A stretch of 43,156 nt of DNA from a virus: IMG/VR virus record IMGVR_UViG_3300050015_000263, positions 1 to 43,156 of that record. The stretch is one strand, 5' to 3'. The notes under the pieces were generated by a model that saw only the letters and a program-made list of their open reading frames with translations, had not been told where the DNA came from and did not search any database. The translations under genes and the position numbers were made by a program. Below, piece after piece: positions 1-7,061 of this stretch (positions within the stretch are counted from its first letter, which is position 1; each line of letters opens with the position of its first letter).

Positions 1-1
1 A

Positions 2-793
2 GGCGTGGTGAATCCAAACCTGCTATCCGCGGGAGGTGACACGCTGGGGACGGATATCCTACGGTCGGTGGCGGGGGCGCGGGCGTGGAATTATCAAACC
101 ATCGGGAGCAATCGCGCGGCGTACGCGCGGGGAGGGCAGTTTGCCAGCCACTACTGGGCGCGGCACGCGCTGATGCTGCTGTGGCTGGGCAAATATAAAA
201 CGTTCAACGCGCAGACGAATTACGACGGGCATACGAATGATACGTGGAGCGAATTAAAAATCAGGAAAAACGGGCGGACATTGGGCCTGGGTAACGCCAC
301 AGGTCGCATCGCGCAGCATACCACACTGGATGCGGGATTGGCTTCGGGGTATATCGCTACCTCGATTCTGGGGATTGAGAACCCGTTCGGCTCAATCTGG
401 GAATTTCTGGACGGGCTGAGATTTTGGGAGGATGCGACATCCGTCGCACGTGCGGCCACCTGCACCGATCCCACGAAATTCAGCGACGCGGCGAGCACGT
501 ATCCGGCGCAACCCGATGGGTATAGCAATATCGCCACACCGCTGGCCGCCACGGACGACTGGCAAAAGTCGTTGATCGCCGGGCATTTTTTACCCGCAAC
601 CGTGGGGGGCGGAGCGGGATCGAGCAGTTACATCACGGATTATTTTTACCGAGACAGCGCAACCAACGCGTGGCGGATCGCCATCGTCGGTGCGGGCCTG
701 GACATTGGTTCGAGTGCGGGGCTTCTCGACCTCAATGCGAGCTGGTCGTCTGGGGGTCGCGGCCGGAATGTGGGCGGGCGCGGCGCCTTCTGA
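2..793 (+). CDS. DGR target protein, C-terminal part (gene split by contig ends)
   Basis: This is the 3' part of the gene that starts at 42263; joined through the 127-bp terminal repeat it encodes 519 aa. The segment contains GLGNATG and GIENPFGSIWEFLDG, which resemble the C-type-lectin/formylglycine-enzyme-like fold of many DGR-diversified phage proteins, and it ends in NVGGRGAF, a typical end for variable lectin domains. The last 118 bp before the stop are the variable repeat. Residues that differ from the template-encoded version are N/D/T changed to G, D, I or S. Its likely role is a displayed binding protein on the virion. Which particle part carries it is not shown by the sequence; its place among head genes suggests the head or neck. 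Confidence 0.88.
   Translation, partial: GVVNPNLLSAGGDTLGTDILRSVAGARAWNYQTIGSNRAAYARGGQFASHYWARHALMLLWLGKYKTFNAQTNYDGHTNDTWSELKIRKNGRTLGLGNATGRIAQHTTLDAGLASGYIATSILGIENPFGSIWEFLDGLRFWEDATSVARAATCTDPTKFSDAASTYPAQPDGYSNIATPLAATDDWQKSLIAGHFLPATVGGGAGSSSYITDYFYRDSATNAWRIAIVGAGLDIGSSAGLLDLNASWSSGGRGRNVGGRGAF
673..790 (+). repeat. DGR variable repeat (VR)
   Basis: These 118 bp align without gaps to the template repeat at 925-1042 (offset 252). There are 11 mismatches, at 695, 696, 701, 705, 714, 728, 741, 746, 756, 762 and 778. At every one the TR has A; the VR has G at nine and T at two (705, 746). Eleven of the 22 template adenines are changed and no C, G or T is changed. The last 12 bp are identical in both copies and end two bases before the target stop codon is completed, matching the position of the initiation-of-mutagenic-homing end in known DGRs. 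Confidence 0.95.
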
Positions 794-794
794 T

Positions 795-837
795 TCGCGC
801 GGCCCCGTGCGCGAGAGCGCCGGGCCAGGCCGCGCGA
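795..837 (+). other. Hairpin/cruciform just downstream of VR
   Basis: A perfect 10-bp inverted repeat pairs 795-804 with 828-837. Nested inside, GCGC-GAGA-GCGC (809-820) forms a small hairpin with a GAGA loop, and GGCCC (801-805) can alternatively pair with GGGCC (822-826). Bordetella-type DGRs need a DNA hairpin with a four-base GRNA loop shortly after the VR for efficient homing; GAGA fits that loop. The assignment is by analogy. Confidence 0.6.
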
Positions 838-843
838 TACTGC

Positions 844-861
844 GGCGCGCGTAAGCGCGCC
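844..861 (+). other. Second GNRA-loop hairpin between VR and TR
   Basis: A perfect 7-bp stem (GGCGCGC, 844-850, with GCGCGCC, 855-861) closes a GTAA tetraloop. There is no T-tract after it, so it is not a clear terminator. It may be a second homing cruciform or part of the 5' structure of the DGR RNA. Confidence 0.5.
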
Positions 862-867
862 TCAAAT

Positions 868-907
868 TTGACAAGTGCTGGCCGCGAACCAATAGGGATC
901 GCGGCCA
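868..907 (+). promoter_or_regulatory. Possible promoter and hairpin leading into TR
   Basis: TTGACA at 868-873 is a perfect -35 box; 17 bases later stands AATAGG (891-896), a poor -10 match. Overlapping it is a perfect 9-bp inverted repeat, TGGCCGCGA (879-887) with TCGCGGCCA (899-907), ending 17 bases before the TR. It could drive or structure the TR transcript. The promoter part is weak because of the -10 box. Confidence 0.35.
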
Positions 908-924
908 CAGGCTGACCGAGACGT

Positions 925-1042
925 GCGGATCGCCATCGTCGGTGCGAACCTGAACAATGGTTCGAATGCGGGGCTTCTCAACCTCAATGCGAACTGGACG
1001 TCTGGGGATCGCGACCGGAATGTGGGCGGACGCGGCGCCTTC
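925..1042 (+). repeat. DGR template repeat (TR)
   Basis: Invariant donor copy for the VR at 673-790. Its adenines fall mostly in AAC/AAT, ACG and GAT/GAC codons when read in the target frame, so A-to-N changes alter surface residues while the lectin scaffold stays. The TR ends in a run of eight A after position 1042, where the VR copy has the target stop codon. It lies 139 bases upstream of the reverse transcriptase on the same strand, the usual DGR order. Confidence 0.95.
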
Positions 1043-1181
1043 AAAAAAAATCTCGAAGTCACGGCGGCCTCGCCTCTGGGCGAAATACACAACCGCTCTC
1101 ACTACGTGCTGGTAGGCGATCAACAAACGCCGAAAGCTCGGAGGGCAACAAGAAGGCTCAAGAAATGCGGGTGATGGAATC
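1043..1181 (+). ncRNA. TR-to-RT spacer, probable 3' part of the DGR RNA
   Basis: This 139-base spacer separates TR and RT. In the Bordetella phage DGR the equivalent stretch is transcribed with the TR, binds the RT complex and primes cDNA synthesis. Here it also stays open in the TR reading frame to 1174, coding 44 further residues after the homology ends, which may be a remnant of an older target-gene 3' end from which the TR was copied. No gene of usual size is seen in it. Confidence 0.5.
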
Positions 1182-2198
1182 ATGAAGCGACACGGGAACC
1201 TCTTTGAATGGATCGCGGACACGGATAACCTGGTGGCGGCGCATGAGGCAGCGCGGCGGGGGAAGAAGCATTACGCCGAAGTGCGGGCGATCAATGCGGA
1301 CCCGGAGCGCTGGCTCAGGCCACTGCGCGAAACGCTGCTGGCGGGGACGTATCGGACATCGGATTACGTTTCGTTCACGCGGCGGGAATCGGGGAAAGAG
1401 CGTTTGATCAGCAAGTTGCCGTATTACCCGGACCGGATCGCGCACCATGCCGTGATGCAAGTGCTGGGGCCAATCTGGGATAAGCAGTGGGTGCGCGATA
1501 CGTATTCATCGATCAAGGGGCGGGGCATCCATGACGGCGTGCGGCGGATGCACGAGTTCCTAAAGGACAAGATGGGGACGCGCTATTGCCTCAAGATCGA
1601 CGTGCGCAAGTTTTACCCGTCGGTGAACGGCGAGATTTTAAAGTCGATCCTGGCGCGGAAGATCAAGGACACGCGCGTGATGGCGCTGCTGTGCGAGATC
1701 ATTGATTCCGCGGCTGGGTTGCCGATCGGGAATTATCTGAGTCAGGCCTTTGGAAACCTTTATCTCGGGGAGCTGGACCGGTTTTGCAAAGAGGGGTTGC
1801 GGACGCGGTATTACGCGCGCTACTGCGATGATGTGGTGATTTTCGGCGAAACCAAGGAATGGCTGCGGGCGATCCTGGGCGAGGTGGCGAACTTTTTAGC
1901 GGTGGCGCTGGAGCTGACGCTCAAGGGCAACTGGCAGATCTTCCGGGTTAAGGAACGCGGGGTTGATTTTCTGGGATACCGGTTCTTCGGGAATCGGACG
2001 CTGATCCGAAAGCGGATCGCGACGCGGTTCAAACGCCGCGTGGGGGAGTTGGTGCGGAGAGCGGCGCGGGGCGAGGTGGCGCCGGAGAAGATCCGCGCGA
2101 CGCTGGCGAGCTACCATGGCTGGCTGAGTCATGGTAATGGTCGGAATCTGGAGCGGGCAATGGTCAATAAATTCGGGCTGGCGGGGGTGATCGGATGA
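1182..2198 (+). CDS. DGR reverse transcriptase
   Basis: A 338-aa reverse transcriptase that should copy the TR RNA with mis-incorporation opposite adenine. Visible RT blocks: LKIDVRKFYPS (D140, first metal ligand), GLPIGNYLSQAFGNLYL region (179-195) holding IGNYLSQ, which matches the DGR-type motif with SQ in place of the group II intron/retroviral form, YARYCDDVVIF (YCDD at 214-217), and a lysine/GYRFF block near 245-265. Size and the lack of maturase or endonuclease domains fit DGR RTs. The TGA overlaps the next ATG (ATGA), so it is translationally coupled to the head-tail connector gene. No Avd gene accompanies it. Confidence 0.95.
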   Translation: MKRHGNLFEWIADTDNLVAAHEAARRGKKHYAEVRAINADPERWLRPLRETLLAGTYRTSDYVSFTRRESGKERLISKLPYYPDRIAHHAVMQVLGPIWDKQWVRDTYSSIKGRGIHDGVRRMHEFLKDKMGTRYCLKIDVRKFYPSVNGEILKSILARKIKDTRVMALLCEIIDSAAGLPIGNYLSQAFGNLYLGELDRFCKEGLRTRYYARYCDDVVIFGETKEWLRAILGEVANFLAVALELTLKGNWQIFRVKERGVDFLGYRFFGNRTLIRKRIATRFKRRVGELVRRAARGEVAPEKIRATLASYHGWLSHGNGRNLERAMVNKFGLAGVIG

Positions 2199-3016
2199 AC
2201 TGTTACGCGACGCTGCCGATGCTGAAGGCGCGACTGGGGATTACGGACACGGGGGCCGATGCGGATCTGCTGGCGCATTTGGAGGCGGCCTCGCGGCAGG
2301 CGGACAATCATTGCGGGCGGCGGTTCTGGAGCGAGGCGGGGGCGCGCTATTACTCGGCGCAAGATGCGCTGCGGCTGGAGTTGCCCGACGATCTGCTGAG
2401 CCTGACGGAGTTGGCGCGCGACGCCAGCCATGATGGGACATACGGCGAGATCTGGACGGCGGCGGATTACCTGCTGACGCCGCTCAATGGGGCGATCAAG
2501 TGGACGGCGTTGCCGACGCTGGCGAACGGCTTGCAGTTTGAGGCGCGGGGGCGCATCGGCGAGGCGCGACTGACGGGAGTGTGGGGTTACGGCGACGGGG
2601 CGCGCGCGGACCCGTGGGACGCGCTGGGGCTGACTGTGAGCGTGGCCGATGGGTTGGCGGCGACGGTGACGCCAAGCGCGGACGGCCTGGCGGCGGGGCA
2701 GACCATCCGCGTGGGGGCGGAGCAGATGTATGTGAGCGCGGCGACGGCCGGGACGGGGCGCGCGGCGACGGTGGCGCGCGGGGTGAACGGGACGACGCCG
2801 GCGGCGCACGGCGCGACGGCGGCGATGAGCGCGAGCTATCCGCCCATGGTGGCGCACGCGGCGCTGTGGCTGGCGGCGCGGCACTGGAGCGCGGGCGACA
2901 AAGGGCATCTGGCGCAAGAGCAATTGGGCGACGGGCGTTGGGTTTTTTCGACGGCGGCCGACGAGAAGGCGATGCTGGATGTGTGGCTGGCGGGGTATGC
3001 GAGGATTGCGGTGTAG
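2195..3016 (+). CDS. Head-tail connector protein (HK97 gp6-like)
   Basis: 273 aa. The N-terminus (LKARLGITDTGADADLLAHL, then a helix ending in CGRRFW) is the pattern of gp6-like adaptors that sit below the portal and continue the DNA channel. A beta-rich insert around residues 145-210 (GQTIRVGAEQMYV, then RGVNGTTPAAHG) is a domain often carried by such connectors. The start overlaps the RT stop by 4 bases. It opens the connector/tail cluster. Confidence in the family is good from the N-terminal pattern and position. Confidence 0.75.
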   Translation: MNCYATLPMLKARLGITDTGADADLLAHLEAASRQADNHCGRRFWSEAGARYYSAQDALRLELPDDLLSLTELARDASHDGTYGEIWTAADYLLTPLNGAIKWTALPTLANGLQFEARGRIGEARLTGVWGYGDGARADPWDALGLTVSVADGLAATVTPSADGLAAGQTIRVGAEQMYVSAATAGTGRAATVARGVNGTTPAAHGATAAMSASYPPMVAHAALWLAARHWSAGDKGHLAQEQLGDGRWVFSTAADEKAMLDVWLAGYARIAV

Positions 3017-3089
3017 CCCGCGGTTGGCGGAACGATGGCGATCGTCCCGACGGGACTGCGGGACTCGGATGATGGATCGAGGGCGAGCA

Positions 3090-3410
3090 ATGAGGATACC
3101 GAACAGCACGTTAACGGATCGGGTGACGGTGGAAGCGGTGACGCGCGCGGACGACGGCGCGGGCGGCATGAGCGAGACGTGGGCAGCGGAGTCGATCAAC
3201 GCGCCGTGCCGGATCGTGAGCCGAGGCTCGGCGCTGCGCATGACCGAAGGGCAGACCGAAAGCAAATACACGCACGATTTCTATTTTCAGCGCGGCTCGG
3301 GGATCGCGTTCGGGGTCAACCGGCTCAAGCGGGGGACGATCGTATATGCGATCGAGGCGGTGTTTTTGGAGGCGGGATACGACAAGGTGCGGGTATGGGA
3401 AATTCAATGA
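3090..3410 (+). CDS. Head closure/head-tail adaptor protein
   Basis: 106 aa, mostly beta. The start RIPNSTLTDRVTVEAVT, the central alternating strands and a C-terminal KVRVWEIQ match the small SPP1 gp16-like/HK97 gp7-like stopper proteins that close the neck. The ATG at 3090 is chosen because GAGGG lies 6 bases upstream; an in-frame ATG ATG at 3069 would add seven residues. It lies between the gp6-like and gp10-like genes, the standard order. Confidence 0.7.
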   Translation: MRIPNSTLTDRVTVEAVTRADDGAGGMSETWAAESINAPCRIVSRGSALRMTEGQTESKYTHDFYFQRGSGIAFGVNRLKRGTIVYAIEAVFLEAGYDKVRVWEIQ

Positions 3411-3429
3411 AAAACGGAATACCGTTTTT
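3410..3429 (+). repeat. NATA-loop hairpin, copy a
   Basis: An 8-bp stem (AAAAACGG at 3410-3417, CCGTTTTT at 3422-3429) with loop AATA, beginning at the last base of the previous stop codon. It belongs to a family of six similar hairpins in this genome (also 4787, 26580, 40138, 40665 and 41223). Confidence 0.75.
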
Positions 3430-3449
3430 CATCGTGAAGGGAATGGGGC

Positions 3450-3839
3450 GTGATTGAATTCAAGGTGACGGATAAGAGCGCGGCGTTTTTGGATGCGTTG
3501 GAAACCAAGATGGTGGCGGAGTTCAAGGCGATTCGCGCGGAGGCCGTGAGGGAGATGAAGGCGCGCTGCGTGGTGAGCGAAAAACTGCGGCTCAAGTATC
3601 ACGGCAAGGCGTTGACTGAAGGCGACGCCAAGCATCTGCGCGATACGATCCACGCCGAAGTTAAGCGCGACGGGGTGCGGATCACGCTCAAGGCCGGGGC
3701 GGCCAAGTTCACGGCGCACTTTTTGGAGTTGGGGACGAAGCGCACGCCGGCTCATCCGTTCATCAATCCGGTGGTGAAAGCGCTGTATGCGGGGCTTAAT
3801 AGCCGGATTGCGGCGGCGGCGGCAACGATCAATCTTTGA
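3450..3839 (+). CDS. HK97 gp10-like neck/tail completion protein
   Basis: 129 aa with the family hallmark near residues 90-107: FLELGTKRTPAHPFINP, the conserved 'E-x-G-T-x-x-x-x-A-x-P-F' pattern of gp10-like proteins that join head to tail. It starts with GTG after GAAGGGAATGGGG. The 40-base gap upstream is occupied by the NATA-loop hairpin. The C-terminus is an Ala-rich helix. Confidence 0.8.
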   Translation: MIEFKVTDKSAAFLDALETKMVAEFKAIRAEAVREMKARCVVSEKLRLKYHGKALTEGDAKHLRDTIHAEVKRDGVRITLKAGAAKFTAHFLELGTKRTPAHPFINPVVKALYAGLNSRIAAAAATINL

Positions 3840-3840
3840 A

Positions 3841-3906
3841 AATGCGGAGTGCGGAGTGCGGATTGCGGAGAGAAATAATCGATTACGATTACGATTACGA
3901 TTACGA
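3841..3906 (+). repeat. ATTGCGG-like and ATTACG repeats
   Basis: The gap holds degenerate heptamers (aatgcggagtgcggagtgcgg pattern) followed by four copies of the hexamer CGATTA and then GAGGAATGAGCACGAGGAGG. The same hexamer block precedes the tape measure gene (5629-5657) and the small terminase gene (33478-33516). Confidence 0.7.
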
Positions 3907-3930
3907 GGAATGAGCACGAGGAGGGCGATT

Positions 3931-4335
3931 ATGCGGGGTGGCGAGGCGGTGCAGCGGGCGGTGGTGGCGCGATGGGCGGCAAACGCCTGGTTGGCGGCGA
4001 ACTGCCCCTTGGGGTTCGAGCAACTGCCGGAGGGCACGGGGTATCCGCATGCGGCGTTCTTCGTGTCGAGCGTGCCGGAGCACAACGCGGGGGGCGTGTC
4101 GGGGGAAACGATCACGCTCAAGTTTCAGATCTATTCCGATGTGGCTGGCTCGAGCCAACCGGTAAGCACGATCGCGGACAAGATCAGGGTGGAGATGCGC
4201 GCGGGCGCGCTGGCGGTGGGCAATGGGTATACCGGTTTCAGCGCGCCGGCGCTCGATCTGGACGTAGTGACGCGCGATGAGGCATTGAACTGGCAGGCGA
4301 CGTTGCAGTTTGAATTCAAAATCAAAGAGTCGTAG
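3931..4335 (+). CDS. Tail terminator/tail completion protein
   Basis: 134 aa. Order in the cluster (after gp10-like, before the tail tube candidate) and the pattern of a mid-protein IYSDVAGSSQPVSTIADKI followed by a beta-rich end fit the DUF3168/HK97 gp10-neighbour tail-terminator type. The ATG at 3931 has GAGGAGGG about 5 bases upstream and is preferred; an in-frame ATG at 3910 would add seven residues (MSTRRAI) but its SD is too close. Family assignment is by pattern and position only. Confidence 0.55.
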   Translation: MRGGEAVQRAVVARWAANAWLAANCPLGFEQLPEGTGYPHAAFFVSSVPEHNAGGVSGETITLKFQIYSDVAGSSQPVSTIADKIRVEMRAGALAVGNGYTGFSAPALDLDVVTRDEALNWQATLQFEFKIKES

Positions 4336-4352
4336 GTCGACTCGGGAAGGCG

Positions 4353-4781
4353 ATGATAATGACGACAGGAGTATGGGCGGGGACGCCGTGCGAACTGACG
4401 AACGCGGTGGTCAAGATGGGGGCGAATTCGGGGGCGGCAACGGCGATCACGCACGGGATCGTGACCGCCGATTTTTCACAAAAGCCGGTGCGCAAGACAC
4501 TGCTCAACGCCGCGAACATGCCGTACGAAAAACAGACGATCGAGAAGCGGTTCGCCAGCGGGAAATTCGCGGGGCAGGTCGACAAGACGGCGGTCTATCC
4601 GCTGGTGGAATCCGATCAATTTTGGCTGGAAATCACAGCGGACGGCTTTTATTTCGGCGGGATGGTGCGCGGGACCAATCTGGCGATCAAGGGTGACGCC
4701 GCGCCGGGCAAGTGGATCGATTACGAGATCGACGTGGAGACGGTGGACGGGGCGTTTATCTTCAATCACGCCAGCACGTAA
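4353..4781 (+). CDS. Probable major tail (tube) protein
   Basis: 142 aa (140 if it starts at the ATG at 4359, which has the better spacing to GGGAAGG at 4344-4350). Beta-rich, with a motif WLEITADGFYFGGMVRG in the middle, no transmembrane or coiled-coil segment. I do not recognise the family. The place, directly after the tail terminator and directly before the frameshifted chaperone genes, is where siphoviruses encode the tail tube protein, so the role is an inference from synteny. Confidence 0.5.
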   Translation: MIMTTGVWAGTPCELTNAVVKMGANSGAATAITHGIVTADFSQKPVRKTLLNAANMPYEKQTIEKRFASGKFAGQVDKTAVYPLVESDQFWLEITADGFYFGGMVRGTNLAIKGDAAPGKWIDYEIDVETVDGAFIFNHAST

Positions 4782-4786
4782 AATCA

Positions 4787-4805
4787 AAAACGGGCATACC
4801 GTTTT
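4787..4805 (+). repeat. NATA-loop hairpin, copy b
   Basis: AAAACGG (4787-4793), loop GCATA, CCGTTTT (4799-4805), six bases after the stop of the tail tube candidate. Followed by CGATCGTGGGG, a flank shared by other copies. Confidence 0.7.
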
Positions 4806-4901
4806 CGATCGTGGGGCGGAAGGGACCCAAGGGACTTAAGGGACCCAAGGGATTGATTGCGAAAAAAGGCGAGTGGGGAAAATACCCAGAAGGGGCGAGG
4901 A
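4806..4901 (+). repeat. Intergenic short repeats before the chaperone gene
   Basis: The gap contains a small direct repeat (gggacccaagggactt and gggacccaagggattg) and a GGGGAAAATACCC palindrome near 4876-4888. Related palindromes occur near 18076, 24127, 32216 and 41252. It supplies the purine-rich AGGGGCGAGG that serves as SD for 4902. Confidence 0.5.
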
Positions 4902-5360
4902 ATGTTTATCACGATTGCGGGGCGGGTGATTGAACTGGCGCAACTGAGCAACGGGATGCATAAGGCGGCGCTGGCGTGGCTCAAGCGCGAAGCGGTGAAA
5001 GAGTTTTTCGCGACGGCAACGGCGGCGGGGCTGCCGCCGGACTACGTCCGCGAAAAACTGGACGAACTGGGGCGCGATGAGAACGTGCGCACGGGCGGCC
5101 TGGATCACATCGCCTACACGCTGTGGCAGCGGGCGGGTGTGGCCGCGATGACGCTAGAGGAAGCGCGGGGGATCACGGCGGAGGAGCTGCTGTTGAATCG
5201 CGATGCGATCATGGAGGCGGACCTAAGCCGCCTGAGCGATGCGGATAAAAAAAAAGTGGCGGAGATCGTGGGGGAGATCGCGGCGGCGTGGGCGGCGCGG
5301 CTAGATCCGGAGGAAGCGCGGAGTGCGGGGGGCGAAGCTGGGAGCGGATCGAAAACCTGA
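4902..5360 (+). CDS. Tail assembly chaperone (gpG-like, short product)
   Basis: 152 aa, helical and charged. It lies immediately before the tape measure gene, in the position of the lambda gpG/HK97 gp13 chaperone that coats the tape measure protein during tail assembly. The C-terminus (ARSAGGEAGSGSKT) is low complexity, as if it were a linker exposed by lack of frameshifting. The ATG at 4902 is preceded by AGGGGCGAGG. Function is inferred from position and from the overlapping -1 frame described below. Confidence 0.65.
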   Translation: MFITIAGRVIELAQLSNGMHKAALAWLKREAVKEFFATATAAGLPPDYVREKLDELGRDENVRTGGLDHIAYTLWQRAGVAAMTLEEARGITAEELLLNRDAIMEADLSRLSDADKKKVAEIVGEIAAAWAARLDPEEARSAGGEAGSGSKT

Positions 5361-5587
5361 CGCTGCATTTTTATCCGGGACTGGGGCTGGCGGATCTGGA
5401 GGCGCTGACGCGGGGGCGGATCGTGCGGATGCTGGAGTTGGTGGCGCCGAAAGCGGGGGCGGGAGCGGGGGCAGAAAAGGGTGGCGGTGGCGGTGGCGGT
5501 TGGGTGACGTGCAGCAGTTTGGCCGACATGGCGCGGAAGGCGAAAAAATTACGGATTGCGGATTGCGGATTGCGGACTGAATCATAA
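4902..5587 (+). CDS. Tail assembly chaperone, -1 frameshift product (gpGT-like)
   Basis: The second frame is open from 5249 to 5587 and is -1 relative to the gene above. It encodes LTLHFYPGLGLADLEALTRG and a following helix, the kind of small domain fused to gpG by frameshifting in many siphoviruses. It has no convincing start of its own inside gpG. If slippage happens at 5249-5255 the fusion is 4902-5255 joined to 5255-5587 (about 228 aa). The last residues (LRIADCGLRTES) are encoded by intruding ATTGCGG repeats. Evidence is frame overlap plus slippery sites, without direct proof. Confidence 0.6.
5249..5255 (+). promoter_or_regulatory. Candidate -1 ribosomal frameshift site
   Basis: A run of nine A (5247-5255) reads AAA AAA AAA in the gpG frame, giving the slippery heptamer A AAA AAA. 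The -1 frame is closed by a TAA at 5246-5248, so any shift must occur after it. A second classical heptamer, G GGG GGC, lies at 5327-5333 in the right phase and is an alternative site. Confidence 0.55.
5551..5584 (+). repeat. ATTGCGG repeats inside the 3' end of the chaperone reading frame
   Basis: Three heptamer copies (ATTGCGG at about 5554-5574) are read as part of the -1 frame just before its stop. This shows the repeat has entered coding sequence or that the stop was lost to it. Confidence 0.6.
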
Positions 5588-5657
5588 GGGCGGACGGAAA
5601 AACAGTGAGTCCTAGGGATTGGGGACTCGATTACGATTACGAGAAACGAGCACGAAC

Positions 5658-7019
5658 ATGGGAACCAAGATTTTCGACTTGTATGGCAAGCTGTCGTTGG
5701 ACTTAGGGAATTTTAAATCCGGATTAGTGCAGGCGGGGACGGTGACCTCGGGGTTCATGCGCACGACCTCGTATCAGATGAGCGACCTAAGCAAAAAGAT
5801 GGGCGGCCTGGGGCGGGAGTTCATGTTTTTGGGCGGGGCGGCGGGCGCTGGGATTTACATGGCGTTCAAGAACCTGGCGCACAGCCAAACCGAAATCATG
5901 CACATGTCGGATCAGTTGGCGGTGGGGACCACGGAACTGAAGCGGATGAAGTTCGCCGCGGACATGGTGGATTTAAGCTTGGAGGATCTGGGCAAGAACA
6001 TCGTCAAGCAACAGAAATTCATGGCCGGGGCATCGAACAAGAGCTTGGCGGCGATGGGCCTGGATCCCAAGGCGATCAAGGAGGCGGGGGCGGATAAGGC
6101 GATGGGCTCGCTGCTGGACATGTTGAGCAAAGTCACCGACGCCAACAAGCGCGCGGCGCTGGCGATGGCAATTTGGGGGAAGAGTGGCGCGAACATGCTG
6201 CGTTTTTTGCATAATGGAAAAAACGAGCTAAAGGAGTTCATCGTGACGGCGGAAGAACTGGGGATCAAACTGGACGATGAGACCGGCGAGGGGTTTCGCA
6301 AGCTGGAAGAGAATTTGAAGCGCAACGACGTGCTGACCAAGATGCTGGGAAATTCGATTTTAACGACGTTGATGCCGACGATCAATCAGTGGACAACGAC
6401 CTACGAAAAAAACATCAAGGCCGGAATTCAGCTGGTGAACCAAAACAAGGAAACAGTGGGATCGGTTGGGAAATGGAGTATGAACATCGTCGGCGGGATT
6501 ACGGCGATCGGAACGGCCTCGTTCGCGCTGAGCAAGGTTCTCAAACTGGTCGGCGTGGGGCTGAACTCGTGGACCATCGCGGCGGTTCCGGCGATCCTCG
6601 GGGTGATTGCGATCATTGAATCGCTAAATAATAAACTGGATCATACCAACGCGATATCGCGCTATGTGAAGGAGAGCGGATCTTTGTCTGGCAAGGGGGC
6701 CGATACGATAAGTAAGGGCGTGATGTACATGGAATTCGATCATGCTGAAAATCTCAATGTTAAGCGGGATTACCTGCAAGGACTGGGGCCGCGTTCGCTC
6801 CAGGCGGTACACGAGGGAGCGATCAGTAACGCGGGGCTTTATGACAACGGCGGGCCGACGCGGCGGATGCAGCAGAATGCGGATGGCTCGAACGCGGGCG
6901 CGGGGATGGAAAAGTTGCATGCGTTGATGGAGCAGCAAAACGCGATTCTCAAGCGAATGCTGGAGCGACAATTCGGGGTGGGACGGATGGAAGTGGACCG
7001 GGGAAATATTTTCGGGTAA
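5658..7019 (+). CDS. Tail tape measure protein
   Basis: 453 aa. N-terminal IFDLYGKLSLDLGNFKSGL is the usual opening of phage tape measure proteins, followed by long amphipathic helices (residues 20-240), two hydrophobic stretches near 275-325 (GGITAIGTASFALSKVL, WTIAAVPAILGVIAIIESL) and a C-terminal helix (MEKLHALMEQQNAIL). It sets tail length; by the usual ratio of about 1.5 angstrom per residue the tail would be roughly 65-70 nm. The ATG at 5658 is chosen because upstream codons come from ATTACG repeats; the SD is weak. Confidence 0.85.
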   Translation: MGTKIFDLYGKLSLDLGNFKSGLVQAGTVTSGFMRTTSYQMSDLSKKMGGLGREFMFLGGAAGAGIYMAFKNLAHSQTEIMHMSDQLAVGTTELKRMKFAADMVDLSLEDLGKNIVKQQKFMAGASNKSLAAMGLDPKAIKEAGADKAMGSLLDMLSKVTDANKRAALAMAIWGKSGANMLRFLHNGKNELKEFIVTAEELGIKLDDETGEGFRKLEENLKRNDVLTKMLGNSILTTLMPTINQWTTTYEKNIKAGIQLVNQNKETVGSVGKWSMNIVGGITAIGTASFALSKVLKLVGVGLNSWTIAAVPAILGVIAIIESLNNKLDHTNAISRYVKESGSLSGKGADTISKGVMYMEFDHAENLNVKRDYLQGLGPRSLQAVHEGAISNAGLYDNGGPTRRMQQNADGSNAGAGMEKLHALMEQQNAILKRMLERQFGVGRMEVDRGNIFG

Positions 7020-7061
7020 GCGCGCTGGGCTGAATAATAGGAGCGGACGGAGGGATAGGCG

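Noticed and set aside
923-1174. Independent gene over the TR
   Set aside because: The GTG start has no SD and the first half is the non-coding template copy of the target end.
1182-2198. Group II intron or retron RT
   Set aside because: No maturase/endonuclease domain or intron RNA, and a matching TR/VR pair with the SQ-type motif identifies a DGR.
2129-3271. 380-aa minus-strand ORF over the connector genes
   Set aside because: Arg/Pro/His-rich composition typical of antisense reading of GC-rich genes; opposite strand has clear homology patterns.
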